40,350 nt of DNA from Pirellulaceae bacterium (lineage in GTDB: Bacteria > Planctomycetota > Planctomycetia > Pirellulales > Pirellulaceae): contig JADHUC010000076.1 in the NCBI GenBank assembly GCA_016784735.1, forward strand, positions 1 through 40,350, in the 5' to 3' direction. The notes below the pieces were generated by a model. That model had not been told where the DNA came from. It ran no database searches and saw only the letters and a list, made by a program, of their open reading frames with translations. The translations under genes were made by a program, and so were the position numbers. This document shows, one piece after another, positions 22,752-29,811 of this stretch (position 1 is its first letter; every line of letters starts with the position of its first letter).

Positions 22752-24038
22752 ATGGCCAACGACTCTGAGAACGCCGGCGTCAAACGAGCACCTTGGTGGA
22801 AGTCAATCGGACCAGCCTTGATCACCGCGTGTGTGGTCTTCGGACCGGGCAGCCTGTTGATCAGTTCCAACATAGGCGCCAACTACCGCTACGAACTCGT
22901 GTGGCTTCTGCTGCTGACTGGCCTGCTGATGGGTACGTATCTCACAATGGGCGCACGCATCGGTGTCTGCGGCGGAGCGACGCCGTGCACTTTGGTCGCC
23001 CAGCGCCTGGGACGTCCGGCTGCGTTCGTGATAGGCCTCACGCTTTGCCTGATATGCGGCGCTTTCCAATTCTCCAACAACCTTGCCGTGGCGTTGGCGG
23101 CTGGCGCGTTTTTCGGAGACGCGGCCGTTCCGTGGATCGTCATTGGATTCAACGTGGCCGTCATTGCGTTTCTGTTCACGGCTCGACAGGTCTACAAAAT
23201 CCTGGAAAGCGCGATGAAGGTCATGGTGGGCGTCATCCTTGCCTGTTTCGTGTTCAACCTGATCGCCGCACAGCCGAACGTGATACAAGTGCTCCTGGGC
23301 TTCGTGCCCAGCCTCCCGGAAGGTATCGAACTAGGATTCCCCGAGAAGGCCCAAGGAACCATCAAAGATCCAATGATTCTTGTGGCCGGCTTGCTGGGCA
23401 CAACGTTTTCCGTTGCCGGTGCTTTCTTTCAGGGCAACTTGGTGAGAGAAAGGAATTGGACGCTCAAAGACTATGAAGGGAGCGTGGGTGACGCCATCGC
23501 CGGGGTCTGCGTACTGACCGGCGTGAGTATGATCATTATGATCACGGCCGCTACGGTAATCCCAGGCCAACAGGCCGACAACATCGCGACGCTCGCCCAA
23601 TCGCTGAAGCCGCTGTTGGGCAGCACAGCTTACTGGGTATTCTGCATCGGGCTGGTGGCCGTGGCCATGAACCCCTTCCTAATCAATGCCATGATCGGGG
23701 GTACAATCCTGGCCGACGGCGCCGGCACCCGCGCACGAATGAGCGACATGTGGCCGCGCGTGCTCACCGTGATCGTCATGTCTGTGGGCATGGGTGTGGC
23801 GCTCTTAGCGCTGCGAACCGGCGAGAAGCCGATCAACCTAATCATCTTTGGTCAGGCCCTTACGGTGCTCGGCAATCCATTGATGGCCATTACTATGCTG
23901 TGGTTGGCCAACCGCAAAGACGTGATGGGTGATCGGTGCAACGGTCCGATCATCAACATTCTTGGCGGCATCGGCTTGCTGGTGGTAGTGGCAATGGCGG
24001 TCCGCGTTGTCTGGCGGATCGTGCTCCAGCTCAGTTGA
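22752..24038 (+). CDS. Nramp-like transporter lacking canonical metal-binding motifs
   Basis: A 428-residue integral membrane protein with about 11 helices and the Nramp/SLC11 (LeuT-like) layout: KSIGPALITACVVFGPGSLL in helix 1 and ARIGVCGGATPCTLVAQRLGR in helix 2-3. In true Mn/Fe Nramps helix 1 has DPGN and helix 6 has MPH; here the corresponding positions read GPGS (31-34) and AFFQGN (224-229), so the metal-binding aspartate and methionine are missing. The substrate is therefore uncertain and may not be a divalent metal; related divergent clades carry other cations or unknown solutes. GAGGAG ribosome site before ATG 22752. Gap 22526-22751 upstream shows nothing else. Confidence 0.85.
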   Translation: MANDSENAGVKRAPWWKSIGPALITACVVFGPGSLLISSNIGANYRYELVWLLLLTGLLMGTYLTMGARIGVCGGATPCTLVAQRLGRPAAFVIGLTLCLICGAFQFSNNLAVALAAGAFFGDAAVPWIVIGFNVAVIAFLFTARQVYKILESAMKVMVGVILACFVFNLIAAQPNVIQVLLGFVPSLPEGIELGFPEKAQGTIKDPMILVAGLLGTTFSVAGAFFQGNLVRERNWTLKDYEGSVGDAIAGVCVLTGVSMIIMITAATVIPGQQADNIATLAQSLKPLLGSTAYWVFCIGLVAVAMNPFLINAMIGGTILADGAGTRARMSDMWPRVLTVIVMSVGMGVALLALRTGEKPINLIIFGQALTVLGNPLMAITMLWLANRKDVMGDRCNGPIINILGGIGLLVVVAMAVRVVWRIVLQLS

Positions 24039-24076
24039 ACCAGCATCAGGCCGTGAACATCCGATCGCGAAAAGGG

Positions 24077-24283
24077 CTATTCCGCGGCCTCTTGCGTTCT
24101 GGTCGCCATTTTTCCGCGTTTGCGTCCCATCCACAGTGGTGTGACGGCGAACCATACGATCGTCGCAAGCAGTGCGAGCCATTTCGCGGCGTTGTGTTCC
24201 AATGCTCCAGTGAAGCACAGCAAGCTTGGCACAACGATCGCCGCGAGGGCGACAAGCGAAACAAGTTTCAGCAGCTTGTTCAT
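24077..24283 (-). CDS. Small two-helix membrane protein in the rhamnose isomerase operon
   Basis: A 68-residue protein with two hydrophobic segments (about 4-26 and 33-51) and a basic tail (GRKRGKMATRTQEAAE). It starts 22 bp after the stop of the NCS1-type permease on the same strand and so belongs to that operon; it could be a small accessory subunit of the permease (inference from position). The purine-rich GAGAGAAAC before ATG 24283 may serve as ribosome site. No family recognised. Confidence 0.6.
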   Translation of the reverse strand: MNKLLKLVSLVALAAIVVPSLLCFTGALEHNAAKWLALLATIVWFAVTPLWMGRKRGKMATRTQEAAE

Positions 24284-24305
24284 TTGTTTCTCTCTGCTTT
24301 GATCG

Positions 24306-25706
24306 CTAGACCGCAGCCGAATCGGCCACGGGCCTCTGTGTTACGCGGCTCAGCAATAAATAAATTGCACCACAGGCCAGCCATGCTGGAATGACTGCGT
24401 AGGCCGCAAAGATCCCCTGCCCGAAGATTAGGTAGAGCCCCACGGCAACGGGAAGCACCCATGCGACCAGCACGGCAACGTTCACCGATGCGCCGGCTCT
24501 CAGCGCGTACTCGTCGTTCAAGTTCAGCTTCTTCATCAAGTAGTAGTCGACGAAGATGACCGCTCCCATCGGCCCGAGTATGGTTCCGTACGTGCCGACG
24601 AAGCCGAGCAACTGGTCCGATAGGTTTGGAAACGCGCCTGCCAGCGTGGCCACCGCGCCGGCGACAAGTGTCATGACTGTGCGGGAACTCCTAGGCACTA
24701 TGCCTTGAAACGCCAGCCCGGCACGATAGATCGTCGGATTTGCCGTCGTCCAACCAGCGATAACGACGCAGATAATTCCCGCCCAGCCTAGAGTTCCCCA
24801 TGCTAAAGCACCGGGGTTTGCCGTATGGTCCTGCGACAGTTTGATCTGAGTCGCCAGCAACAACCCTGCCGCGATCCATGCCATGTAGTGCCCCAGGAAC
24901 ATGCCGATCGACGGTGCCCAACCCGAGGAAGAGCGTCGGGCAAATCGGAAGATGGAAAGGTCCGACATACCAAAGTGCATCGCCCCGTTGCAGAGCCAGG
25001 CGAAGACGACAATTTGCCAGAAACTGAACTCTTTCACGCCCTCTTTGTCTTGCACAAATGCGATCGCGTCGCTCCAAAACTTGCCTTCGGATATCGCTGC
25101 GAAACTGGTAGCCTCCATTTGTGCGAGCGAGACAATTCCGCAAGCCGCGAAGATGCAGATCATCCAAGGAGCGGCGACGTTCGCGACGCGAGCGACCGTC
25201 TCGTAACCGGCTGCCGCCACCACGGCGATCACCACGCCGACAAGGATTACCAAGCCGGTGAACGAGGGAGCACCCAGTCCAAAGGTTGCGTCGGGGACCT
25301 CGTAGAGAATGCCGAACGGAATGCCAACGGCGCTTGCGGATACGGTAACCATCGCGCCCGCGAGAAAGCAAAACAGAATGCCGTTGACGACATTGTACAA
25401 CTTGACCAGCGAACCGCCGGCGATTCGTTCAAGCTGATAGTAGAGCGTCAGTCGCTTCGCAACGGCGATGGGCGTGACGAGATAGCGCCAAGTCAGCACA
25501 GCCAGTGCGTTGCCGAGCAACAATCCAAGAACCAGGTCTTGGAGACTTGCGCCGGCGGCAAGGAACAACGGGCCGATCATGAACTCAGTACCCGCCGTAT
25601 GTTCGCCGGCGTACATCCCCCAGAATTTGCCGGCGCCCAGAAGTGCGCTCTTGGGAACCGGTTCGCGTTCGTATTCGCTTTTTTGTTGGGATTCCTCTTC
25701 CGCCAT
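24306..25706 (-). CDS. NCS1-family (purine/cytosine permease-like) transporter, candidate sugar permease
   Basis: A 466-residue permease with about 12 helices starting at ATG 25706 (MAEEESQQKSEYEREPVPKS), supported by GAGGGC upstream; the frame is open to 25754, but that part has no ribosome site. NCS1 features: YAGEHTAGTEFMIGPLFLAAGASLQD in helix 1, WRYLVTPIAVAKRLTLYYQLERI, AWLCNGAMHFGMSDLSIFRFARR and VGTYGTILGPMGAVIFVDYYLMKK. Classical members carry nucleobases, hydantoins or thiamine. Here the gene follows rhaA in the same direction with only a repeat element between, and is followed by a tiny membrane protein, so L-rhamnose or a related sugar is a possible substrate by context only. Confidence 0.88.
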   Translation of the reverse strand: MAEEESQQKSEYEREPVPKSALLGAGKFWGMYAGEHTAGTEFMIGPLFLAAGASLQDLVLGLLLGNALAVLTWRYLVTPIAVAKRLTLYYQLERIAGGSLVKLYNVVNGILFCFLAGAMVTVSASAVGIPFGILYEVPDATFGLGAPSFTGLVILVGVVIAVVAAAGYETVARVANVAAPWMICIFAACGIVSLAQMEATSFAAISEGKFWSDAIAFVQDKEGVKEFSFWQIVVFAWLCNGAMHFGMSDLSIFRFARRSSSGWAPSIGMFLGHYMAWIAAGLLLATQIKLSQDHTANPGALAWGTLGWAGIICVVIAGWTTANPTIYRAGLAFQGIVPRSSRTVMTLVAGAVATLAGAFPNLSDQLLGFVGTYGTILGPMGAVIFVDYYLMKKLNLNDEYALRAGASVNVAVLVAWVLPVAVGLYLIFGQGIFAAYAVIPAWLACGAIYLLLSRVTQRPVADSAAV

Positions 25707-25740
25707 TTTGCCCTCATCTAACGATTCCAGCAGCAACCAC

Positions 25741-25841
25741 GTAGGGTGGGCCAAGTCTTCGCAGGCCCACCGGATTGTCCGAACTTAGCAGACTGCCTGG
25801 CGTCGCAATTGGTGGGCCTGCGAAGACTTGGCCCACCCTAC
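25741..25841. repeat. REPIN-like pair, GTAG-GGTGGGCC family
   Basis: Left arm 25741-25771 starts GTAGGGTGGGCCAAGTCTTC; right arm 25811-25841 is its exact 31-base reverse complement, ending CCTAC. Each arm folds alone through GGTGGGCC / GGCCCACC. It fills most of the space between rhaA and the permease gene and so probably lies within their shared transcript. Confidence 0.85.
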
Positions 25842-25859
25842 CTCGTAACTCTTGTCCGC

Positions 25860-27134
25860 CTATCGCTTTGCCAGTACGTCTGCTTCGTACTGCTTGATGT
25901 CTTCTATCCACGCCTGCCCTACTGGCACGCCGGCCTTCAGACAGTAGTAATTCCAGACGGCACCGGCCGGCATAGTCTTGATTTCTTCCAGCATCGCCAA
26001 ACGGGACGTGTAGTCGCCTTCGTTTTCCAGCTTGCGGAGCATTTCGATTGGTTCGACCAGGGCCATACACAGCGATTTGAGCATCGAACGACTGCCAATC
26101 ACCCAGGCCGCCACGCGGTTGATGCTGGCATCGAAGAAGTCCAGACCGATGTGCACGCGATCCAGGTAATCGCCGCGCACCAGTTCCTGGCCGATGGCCT
26201 GCAACTCGTCGGTCAGCGTCACCACGTGATCGCTGTCCCAACGCACTCCGCGACTGACGTGCAAGAGCAACTCGTCCAGCCACATCAGGCACGACGAAAT
26301 TTTGTCCGAAATGACCTCCGTGGGATGGAAATGGCCGGCGTCCAGGCAGAGCAGCTTTTGGTTTTTGATGGCATAGCCAAGATAGAACTCATGTGAACCA
26401 ACCACGTAGCTTTCCGACCCGAGGCCAAACAACTTCGCCTCCACCGCATCCAGATTCAATTTCGGGTCGATCGGTTCCGCGAAGATCGCGTCGAGCGAAT
26501 CGGCCAGCCGCTGCCGGGGCGTTCTTCGGTCTACCGGCGTATCTTTCGAGCCATCGGGGATCCACACGTTCGTCACGCACGGCGATCCCAGTGCCTTGCC
26601 CATCGCGGCACCGACCTTCCGGCAGGCGATACCGTGTTCGATCCAGAACTGACGAATGCCGGCATCCGGGTGGGCGAGTGTAAAACCGTCGTCGGCCTTC
26701 TCGTGGGCAAAGTAGGTTGGATTGAAATCGAGCCCCAGGCCCTTTTCCTTGGCCCAATCGATCCAGCCCAGGAAATGAGCGGGCTCCAACTCGTTTCGTT
26801 CCACCGGCTGCGCGCCCGTTTCCGCGTAACTGGCGTGAAGATTCAAGCGGTGTTTGCCTGGAATCGCCGACAACGCCATTTCGAAGTCGGATCGTAGTTC
26901 GTCCGGCGTTCGCGCCTTGCCCGGATAGTTGCCCGTAACGGCCAGCCCGCCACCGATTTCATCCACCAGATTCTCGAAACCGCCGACGTCGTCGCCCTGC
27001 CAGCAGTGCAGAGAGATAGGAATCGTGGCCAACCGAGCCAAGGCGGCGTCGGTGTCGATGCCAAGTGTCGCATAGCGATCCTGTGCCAAAGCATAAGCTT
27101 GTTCGACATTTTTCGGCGAGTCAAACATGGTCAT
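25860..27134 (-). CDS. rhaA: L-rhamnose isomerase
   Basis: A 424-residue enzyme converting L-rhamnose to L-rhamnulose, the first step of rhamnose catabolism; it aligns by eye along its whole length with Escherichia coli RhaA (419 residues). Shared landmarks: SLHCWQGDDVGGFEN, GNYPGKARTPDELR, DAVEAKLFGLGSESY (metal-binding Glu), CLDAGHFHPTEVISDKIS (Asp and His ligands), LLHVSRGVRWDSDHVV (His and Asp ligands), VHIGLDFFDASINRVAAWVIGSR. The frame is open upstream to 27461, but RhaA homology begins at MTMFDSPKNVEQAY, so I use ATG 27134; ATG 27128 or 27182 remain possible. Followed by the NCS1-type permease. Rhamnulokinase and aldolase genes are not in the window. Confidence 0.96.
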   Translation of the reverse strand: MTMFDSPKNVEQAYALAQDRYATLGIDTDAALARLATIPISLHCWQGDDVGGFENLVDEIGGGLAVTGNYPGKARTPDELRSDFEMALSAIPGKHRLNLHASYAETGAQPVERNELEPAHFLGWIDWAKEKGLGLDFNPTYFAHEKADDGFTLAHPDAGIRQFWIEHGIACRKVGAAMGKALGSPCVTNVWIPDGSKDTPVDRRTPRQRLADSLDAIFAEPIDPKLNLDAVEAKLFGLGSESYVVGSHEFYLGYAIKNQKLLCLDAGHFHPTEVISDKISSCLMWLDELLLHVSRGVRWDSDHVVTLTDELQAIGQELVRGDYLDRVHIGLDFFDASINRVAAWVIGSRSMLKSLCMALVEPIEMLRKLENEGDYTSRLAMLEEIKTMPAGAVWNYYCLKAGVPVGQAWIEDIKQYEADVLAKR

Positions 27135-27306
27135 TTGCGATCCGATGGAAAGAGGACTGTCGGTCGAGTCCGTAAAGGTCATCAATGTAGCATATCGATT
27201 CGGCGCCAGCCATAACGGTGGTGATGGGGCGGGACTATCCGTGACTAGAGACCCACGGATGGTATCGCGAGCCCACGGATGAAGAGGTCTTGCGAATCTG
27301 CAAGGC

Positions 27307-27335
27307 TTGGCGAGCGTTCCTTGGTGAGTCACAAT
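27307..27335 (+). promoter_or_regulatory. Weak candidate promoter for the NIPSNAP gene
   Basis: TTGGCG (27307-27312) and CACAAT (27330-27335) at 17-bp spacing, 4/6 matches each, 75 bp before ATG 27410. Offered only as a possibility within the rhaA/NIPSNAP divergent gap. Confidence 0.25.
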
Positions 27336-27409
27336 GCTCTTTTCGCCCGGCCAAACGTGCCGCGAAAACCAACGCCAAATACACTCATTCATCGAAAGGG
27401 ACGACCACC

Positions 27410-28195
27410 ATGAAACGACGAGATTTCCTGGCAGCATCGTGTGCCTTGGGAGCCGCATCATTGACTCAGTCTGGCACAGCGCAGGGAGCCGGTGCTGGTT
27501 GCGAATCGAAAGAGTATTACGAGCTGCGGCTGTACCAGATCGAAACGGAGGAAAAGCAGAAACAACTGGAACAGTTCCTCGGCGAAGCGCTCATCCCCGC
27601 ATGGAACGGCATTGGGATCAAACCGGTTGGTGTTTTCAGGTTCCTCGATGAATCGAGCTTCAATCTCTACGTGCTTCTTCCGCACAAATCGCTCGAGTCG
27701 TTCACAACCGCTCGGCGCAAGGTCATGGCCGACGAGCAGTTCCTTCAAGCCGGAGCCGCAGTATTGGACGCGCCGAAGGCGGATCCCGTTTACAAGCGGG
27801 TGGAGAGCGCGCTGTTGGCGGCCTTTGATGGGATGCCCAAGCTGGAGGTCCCTTCGACGAAGGAGTCTCGCGTACTGCAATTGCGCATCTACGAAAGCCA
27901 CAGCGAGAAGAAGGCGCTGAAGAAGATCGACATGTTCAACATCGGCGGCGAGATCCCGATCTTTCGCAAAACAGGTTTGACACCCGTCTTCTTCGGCGAG
28001 GCGTTAATCGACTCGAAATTGCCGAACCTCACCTACATGTTGGGCTTCGACGATCAAGAGGCATCGGAGAAAGCGTGGGACGCGTTTCGGAGCCATCCCG
28101 ACTGGGCCGCGTTGAAGAAGGACACCCAGTACAAGGACACGGTTTCCAATATCACCAATATCCTATTGCGTCCCGCCGCATGCTCGCAGATCTAA
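27410..28195 (+). CDS. Tat-exported NIPSNAP family protein
   Basis: A 261-residue protein starting at ATG 27410 (MKRRDFLAASCALGAASL), a typical short twin-arginine leader with R3-R4 and cleavage near TAQ-25; the frame is open from 27290 but the leader fixes the start. Two NIPSNAP units follow: YYELRLYQIETEEKQKQLEQFL...ALIPAWNGIGIKPVGVF (about 37-145) and RVLQLRIYESHSEKKALKKIDMF...IFRKTGLTPVFFGEAL (about 150-255), each a dimeric alpha+beta-barrel (ferredoxin-like) fold. Exported NIPSNAP proteins are frequent in planctomycetes; their role is unknown. Divergent from rhaA, which may hint at a sugar link but does not prove it. Confidence 0.92.
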   Translation: MKRRDFLAASCALGAASLTQSGTAQGAGAGCESKEYYELRLYQIETEEKQKQLEQFLGEALIPAWNGIGIKPVGVFRFLDESSFNLYVLLPHKSLESFTTARRKVMADEQFLQAGAAVLDAPKADPVYKRVESALLAAFDGMPKLEVPSTKESRVLQLRIYESHSEKKALKKIDMFNIGGEIPIFRKTGLTPVFFGEALIDSKLPNLTYMLGFDDQEASEKAWDAFRSHPDWAALKKDTQYKDTVSNITNILLRPAACSQI

Positions 28196-28300
28196 CGATT
28201 GGCCATGGGCTCGTGTGGCACTTACTCGTACGTGCTTGGGGTGCCATCAAGTCGTTTAACCGCTGGGAGGCTGTCGAAGAAGTGACCATCGAGGCGACAA

Positions 28301-28380
28301 GTAGGTCCCGCTTGCCGAGCGGGACCTCGACTTCGGAGGTTGTCAGCGTTTCCAGGTCCCGCTCGGCAAGCGGGACCTAC
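28301..28380. repeat. REPIN-like pair, GTAG-GTCCCGCT family (subfamily A')
   Basis: Left arm 28301-28327 starts GTAGGTCCCGCTTGCCGAGC; right arm 28354-28380 is its exact reverse complement, ending CTAC. The stem differs from subfamily A (5529, 39152) by paired TC/GA to CT/AG changes while keeping the TGCCG loop. The same arms occur at 34600-34679. Located in the 474-bp gap after the NIPSNAP gene. Confidence 0.85.
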
Positions 28381-28531
28381 TTTTTCAGCAGCCCCATCGG
28401 GCACTGCTGCTGAACGACAACTTTCTTTGGGTGCCATTCCCTCCGTCCGCTCAGGCCCCGTTCCGTCCGTCAGCATTGACGTCCCGCCTCTGAATCCGCT
28501 CGACTGCTGGCGATAACGGCTTCTATGACAG

Positions 28532-28560
28532 TTGACAGACCCTTGAACTCTGGCTAAACT
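28532..28560 (+). promoter_or_regulatory. Near-consensus sigma-70 promoter of the DUF1559 gene
   Basis: TTGACA (28532-28537, 6/6) and TAAACT (28555-28560, 4/6) with exactly 17 bp between. The transcript would start near 28567 and have a leader of about 100 bases before ATG 28670. Confidence 0.65.
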
Positions 28561-28572
28561 CAGGCATTATGA

Positions 28573-28587
28573 TACTGAGTCTCAGTA
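28573..28587. promoter_or_regulatory. Operator-like palindrome beside the transcription start
   Basis: TACTGAG-T-CTCAGTA is a perfect 7+7 inverted repeat placed at about +6 to +20 of the promoter at 28532-28560, where a bound repressor would block transcription. No regulator gene is adjacent. Confidence 0.4.
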
Positions 28588-28669
28588 CTCGTCTCAATTT
28601 TCCGGGGTGCATGGCTCCCCATTGAGGCGGCGTGGTCATCCGTTCATCGCAGAAAGAAGGAACTGTCGA

Positions 28670-29677
28670 ATGTCTTCTCGAAATGCCGGCAACGGCAAAC
28701 GCGGTTTTACTTTGATCGAGTTGCTCGTCGTCATCGCCATCATTGGCATCCTGGTAGCGTTGTTATTGCCCGCGATTCAAGCGGCCCGCGAGGCTGCCCG
28801 TCGCATGTCGTGCCACAACAATCTGAAACAGATCGGCCTGGCCATGCAGAACTACGAATCGACCTACGGTACTTTTCCGCCGAGCCTGACCCTACCGGCT
28901 AGCGGCCTTGGGAGCAGTTGGTCGGCTCAAGCCAGGATCCTGCCTTACGTGGAACAAGAGGCCGCATATGACGACATCGATTTTTCGCTCAGCTACAACG
29001 CTGCCCCACAGGTGAAGGTGCTTCGTATTCCGACTTATCTTTGCCCTTCGGAGGTAAACGACCGAGTGCGCACCGATTCTACTGGGATGCCCATTCACCA
29101 TCCGTTGTCGTATGGAGTGAACATGGGCGTGTGGTTTGTCTACAACGGCAATAACAGGACTGGCGGCGGTGGCATGTTCGCTCCCAACTGTTTTCGCCGG
29201 CAAGGTGATGTGCTTGACGGAACCAGCAACACGATGTGCGCGGCCGAGGTGAAAGCGTACTCGCCATACTATCGTGATGCGGGGTCCGTGCCGTCTGCCG
29301 TCCCGACGGATTCGTCGGCGTTCTGCGGGGTGGGTTCATTCAAATCCAATTCGGGGCACACCGAATGGGTCGACGGTCGAGTACACCAAACCGGTTTTAC
29401 CGCCGTCTTCACACCAAACACGGAAGTCGAGTGCTCGGCAGGTGGTACGTCCTACGACGTGGACTGGACAAGCTACCGAGAAGGCAAATCGCCCGGGCCG
29501 CCGTCGGCCAATCCTACGTACGCCGCCGTCACGTCGCGAAGCTACCATCCAGGGATTGTAAACGTGGTACTGATGGATGGATCGGCTCGGGCGGTCAGCA
29601 GCGACGTGCTGCTGACCGTTTGGCACGCACTGGCCACGCGAAGCGGAGGCGAAGTGGAAGGGTCCGGGAATCTGTAA
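28670..29677 (+). CDS. DUF1559 pseudopilin-like protein
   Basis: A 335-residue protein of the planctomycete DUF1559 group. ATG 28670 follows AAGGA; an upstream in-frame start at 28607 would bury the leader. The type III signal is KRGFTLIELLVVIAIIGILVALLLPA: prepilin peptidase should cut between G12 and F13, with the conserved glutamate E17 at mature position 5. Then AAREAARRMSCHNNLKQIGLAMQNYESTYGTFPPS and the C-terminal YHPGIVNVVLMDGSARAVS (H..DG) signature. Such proteins are abundant in planctomycetes and probably form or decorate pilus-like or surface structures, but the function is not established. Its promoter and a possible operator lie upstream; a paired repeat follows the stop. Confidence 0.94.
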   Translation: MSSRNAGNGKRGFTLIELLVVIAIIGILVALLLPAIQAAREAARRMSCHNNLKQIGLAMQNYESTYGTFPPSLTLPASGLGSSWSAQARILPYVEQEAAYDDIDFSLSYNAAPQVKVLRIPTYLCPSEVNDRVRTDSTGMPIHHPLSYGVNMGVWFVYNGNNRTGGGGMFAPNCFRRQGDVLDGTSNTMCAAEVKAYSPYYRDAGSVPSAVPTDSSAFCGVGSFKSNSGHTEWVDGRVHQTGFTAVFTPNTEVECSAGGTSYDVDWTSYREGKSPGPPSANPTYAAVTSRSYHPGIVNVVLMDGSARAVSSDVLLTVWHALATRSGGEVEGSGNL

Positions 29678-29715
29678 AAGCGTGCCTTGACATTGGCCCG
29701 GCGGTCTGATTCGCC

Positions 29716-29787
29716 GTACGATGGCCCTCCGAGGCCGTCGAACTGGGACATCGTTGCTTCATCGACGGCCTCAGAGGGCCATCGTAC
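29716..29787. repeat. REP-like inverted pair, GTACGATGGCC family
   Basis: Left arm 29716-29741 starts GTACGATGGCCCTCCGAGGC; right arm 29762-29787 is complementary with one mismatch. Each arm can fold through ATGGCC / GGCCGT with a G.T pair. The foot is GTAC rather than GTAG. Lies between the convergent ends of the DUF1559 gene and the propeller/TPR gene, so it may also act as a terminator. Confidence 0.7.
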
Positions 29788-29811
29788 GGGAGTTCGGAAC
29801 ACACTCGAAGA

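Noticed and set aside
24825..25721. A 298-codon frame on the plus strand opposite the NCS1-type permease
   Set aside because: Charged, low-complexity product typical of the antisense of membrane protein genes; the minus strand is a clear transporter.
27135..27461. N-terminal extension of rhaA to 27461
   Set aside because: Homology to E. coli RhaA begins at 27134; the extension is Trp/Arg/Pro-rich and has no support.
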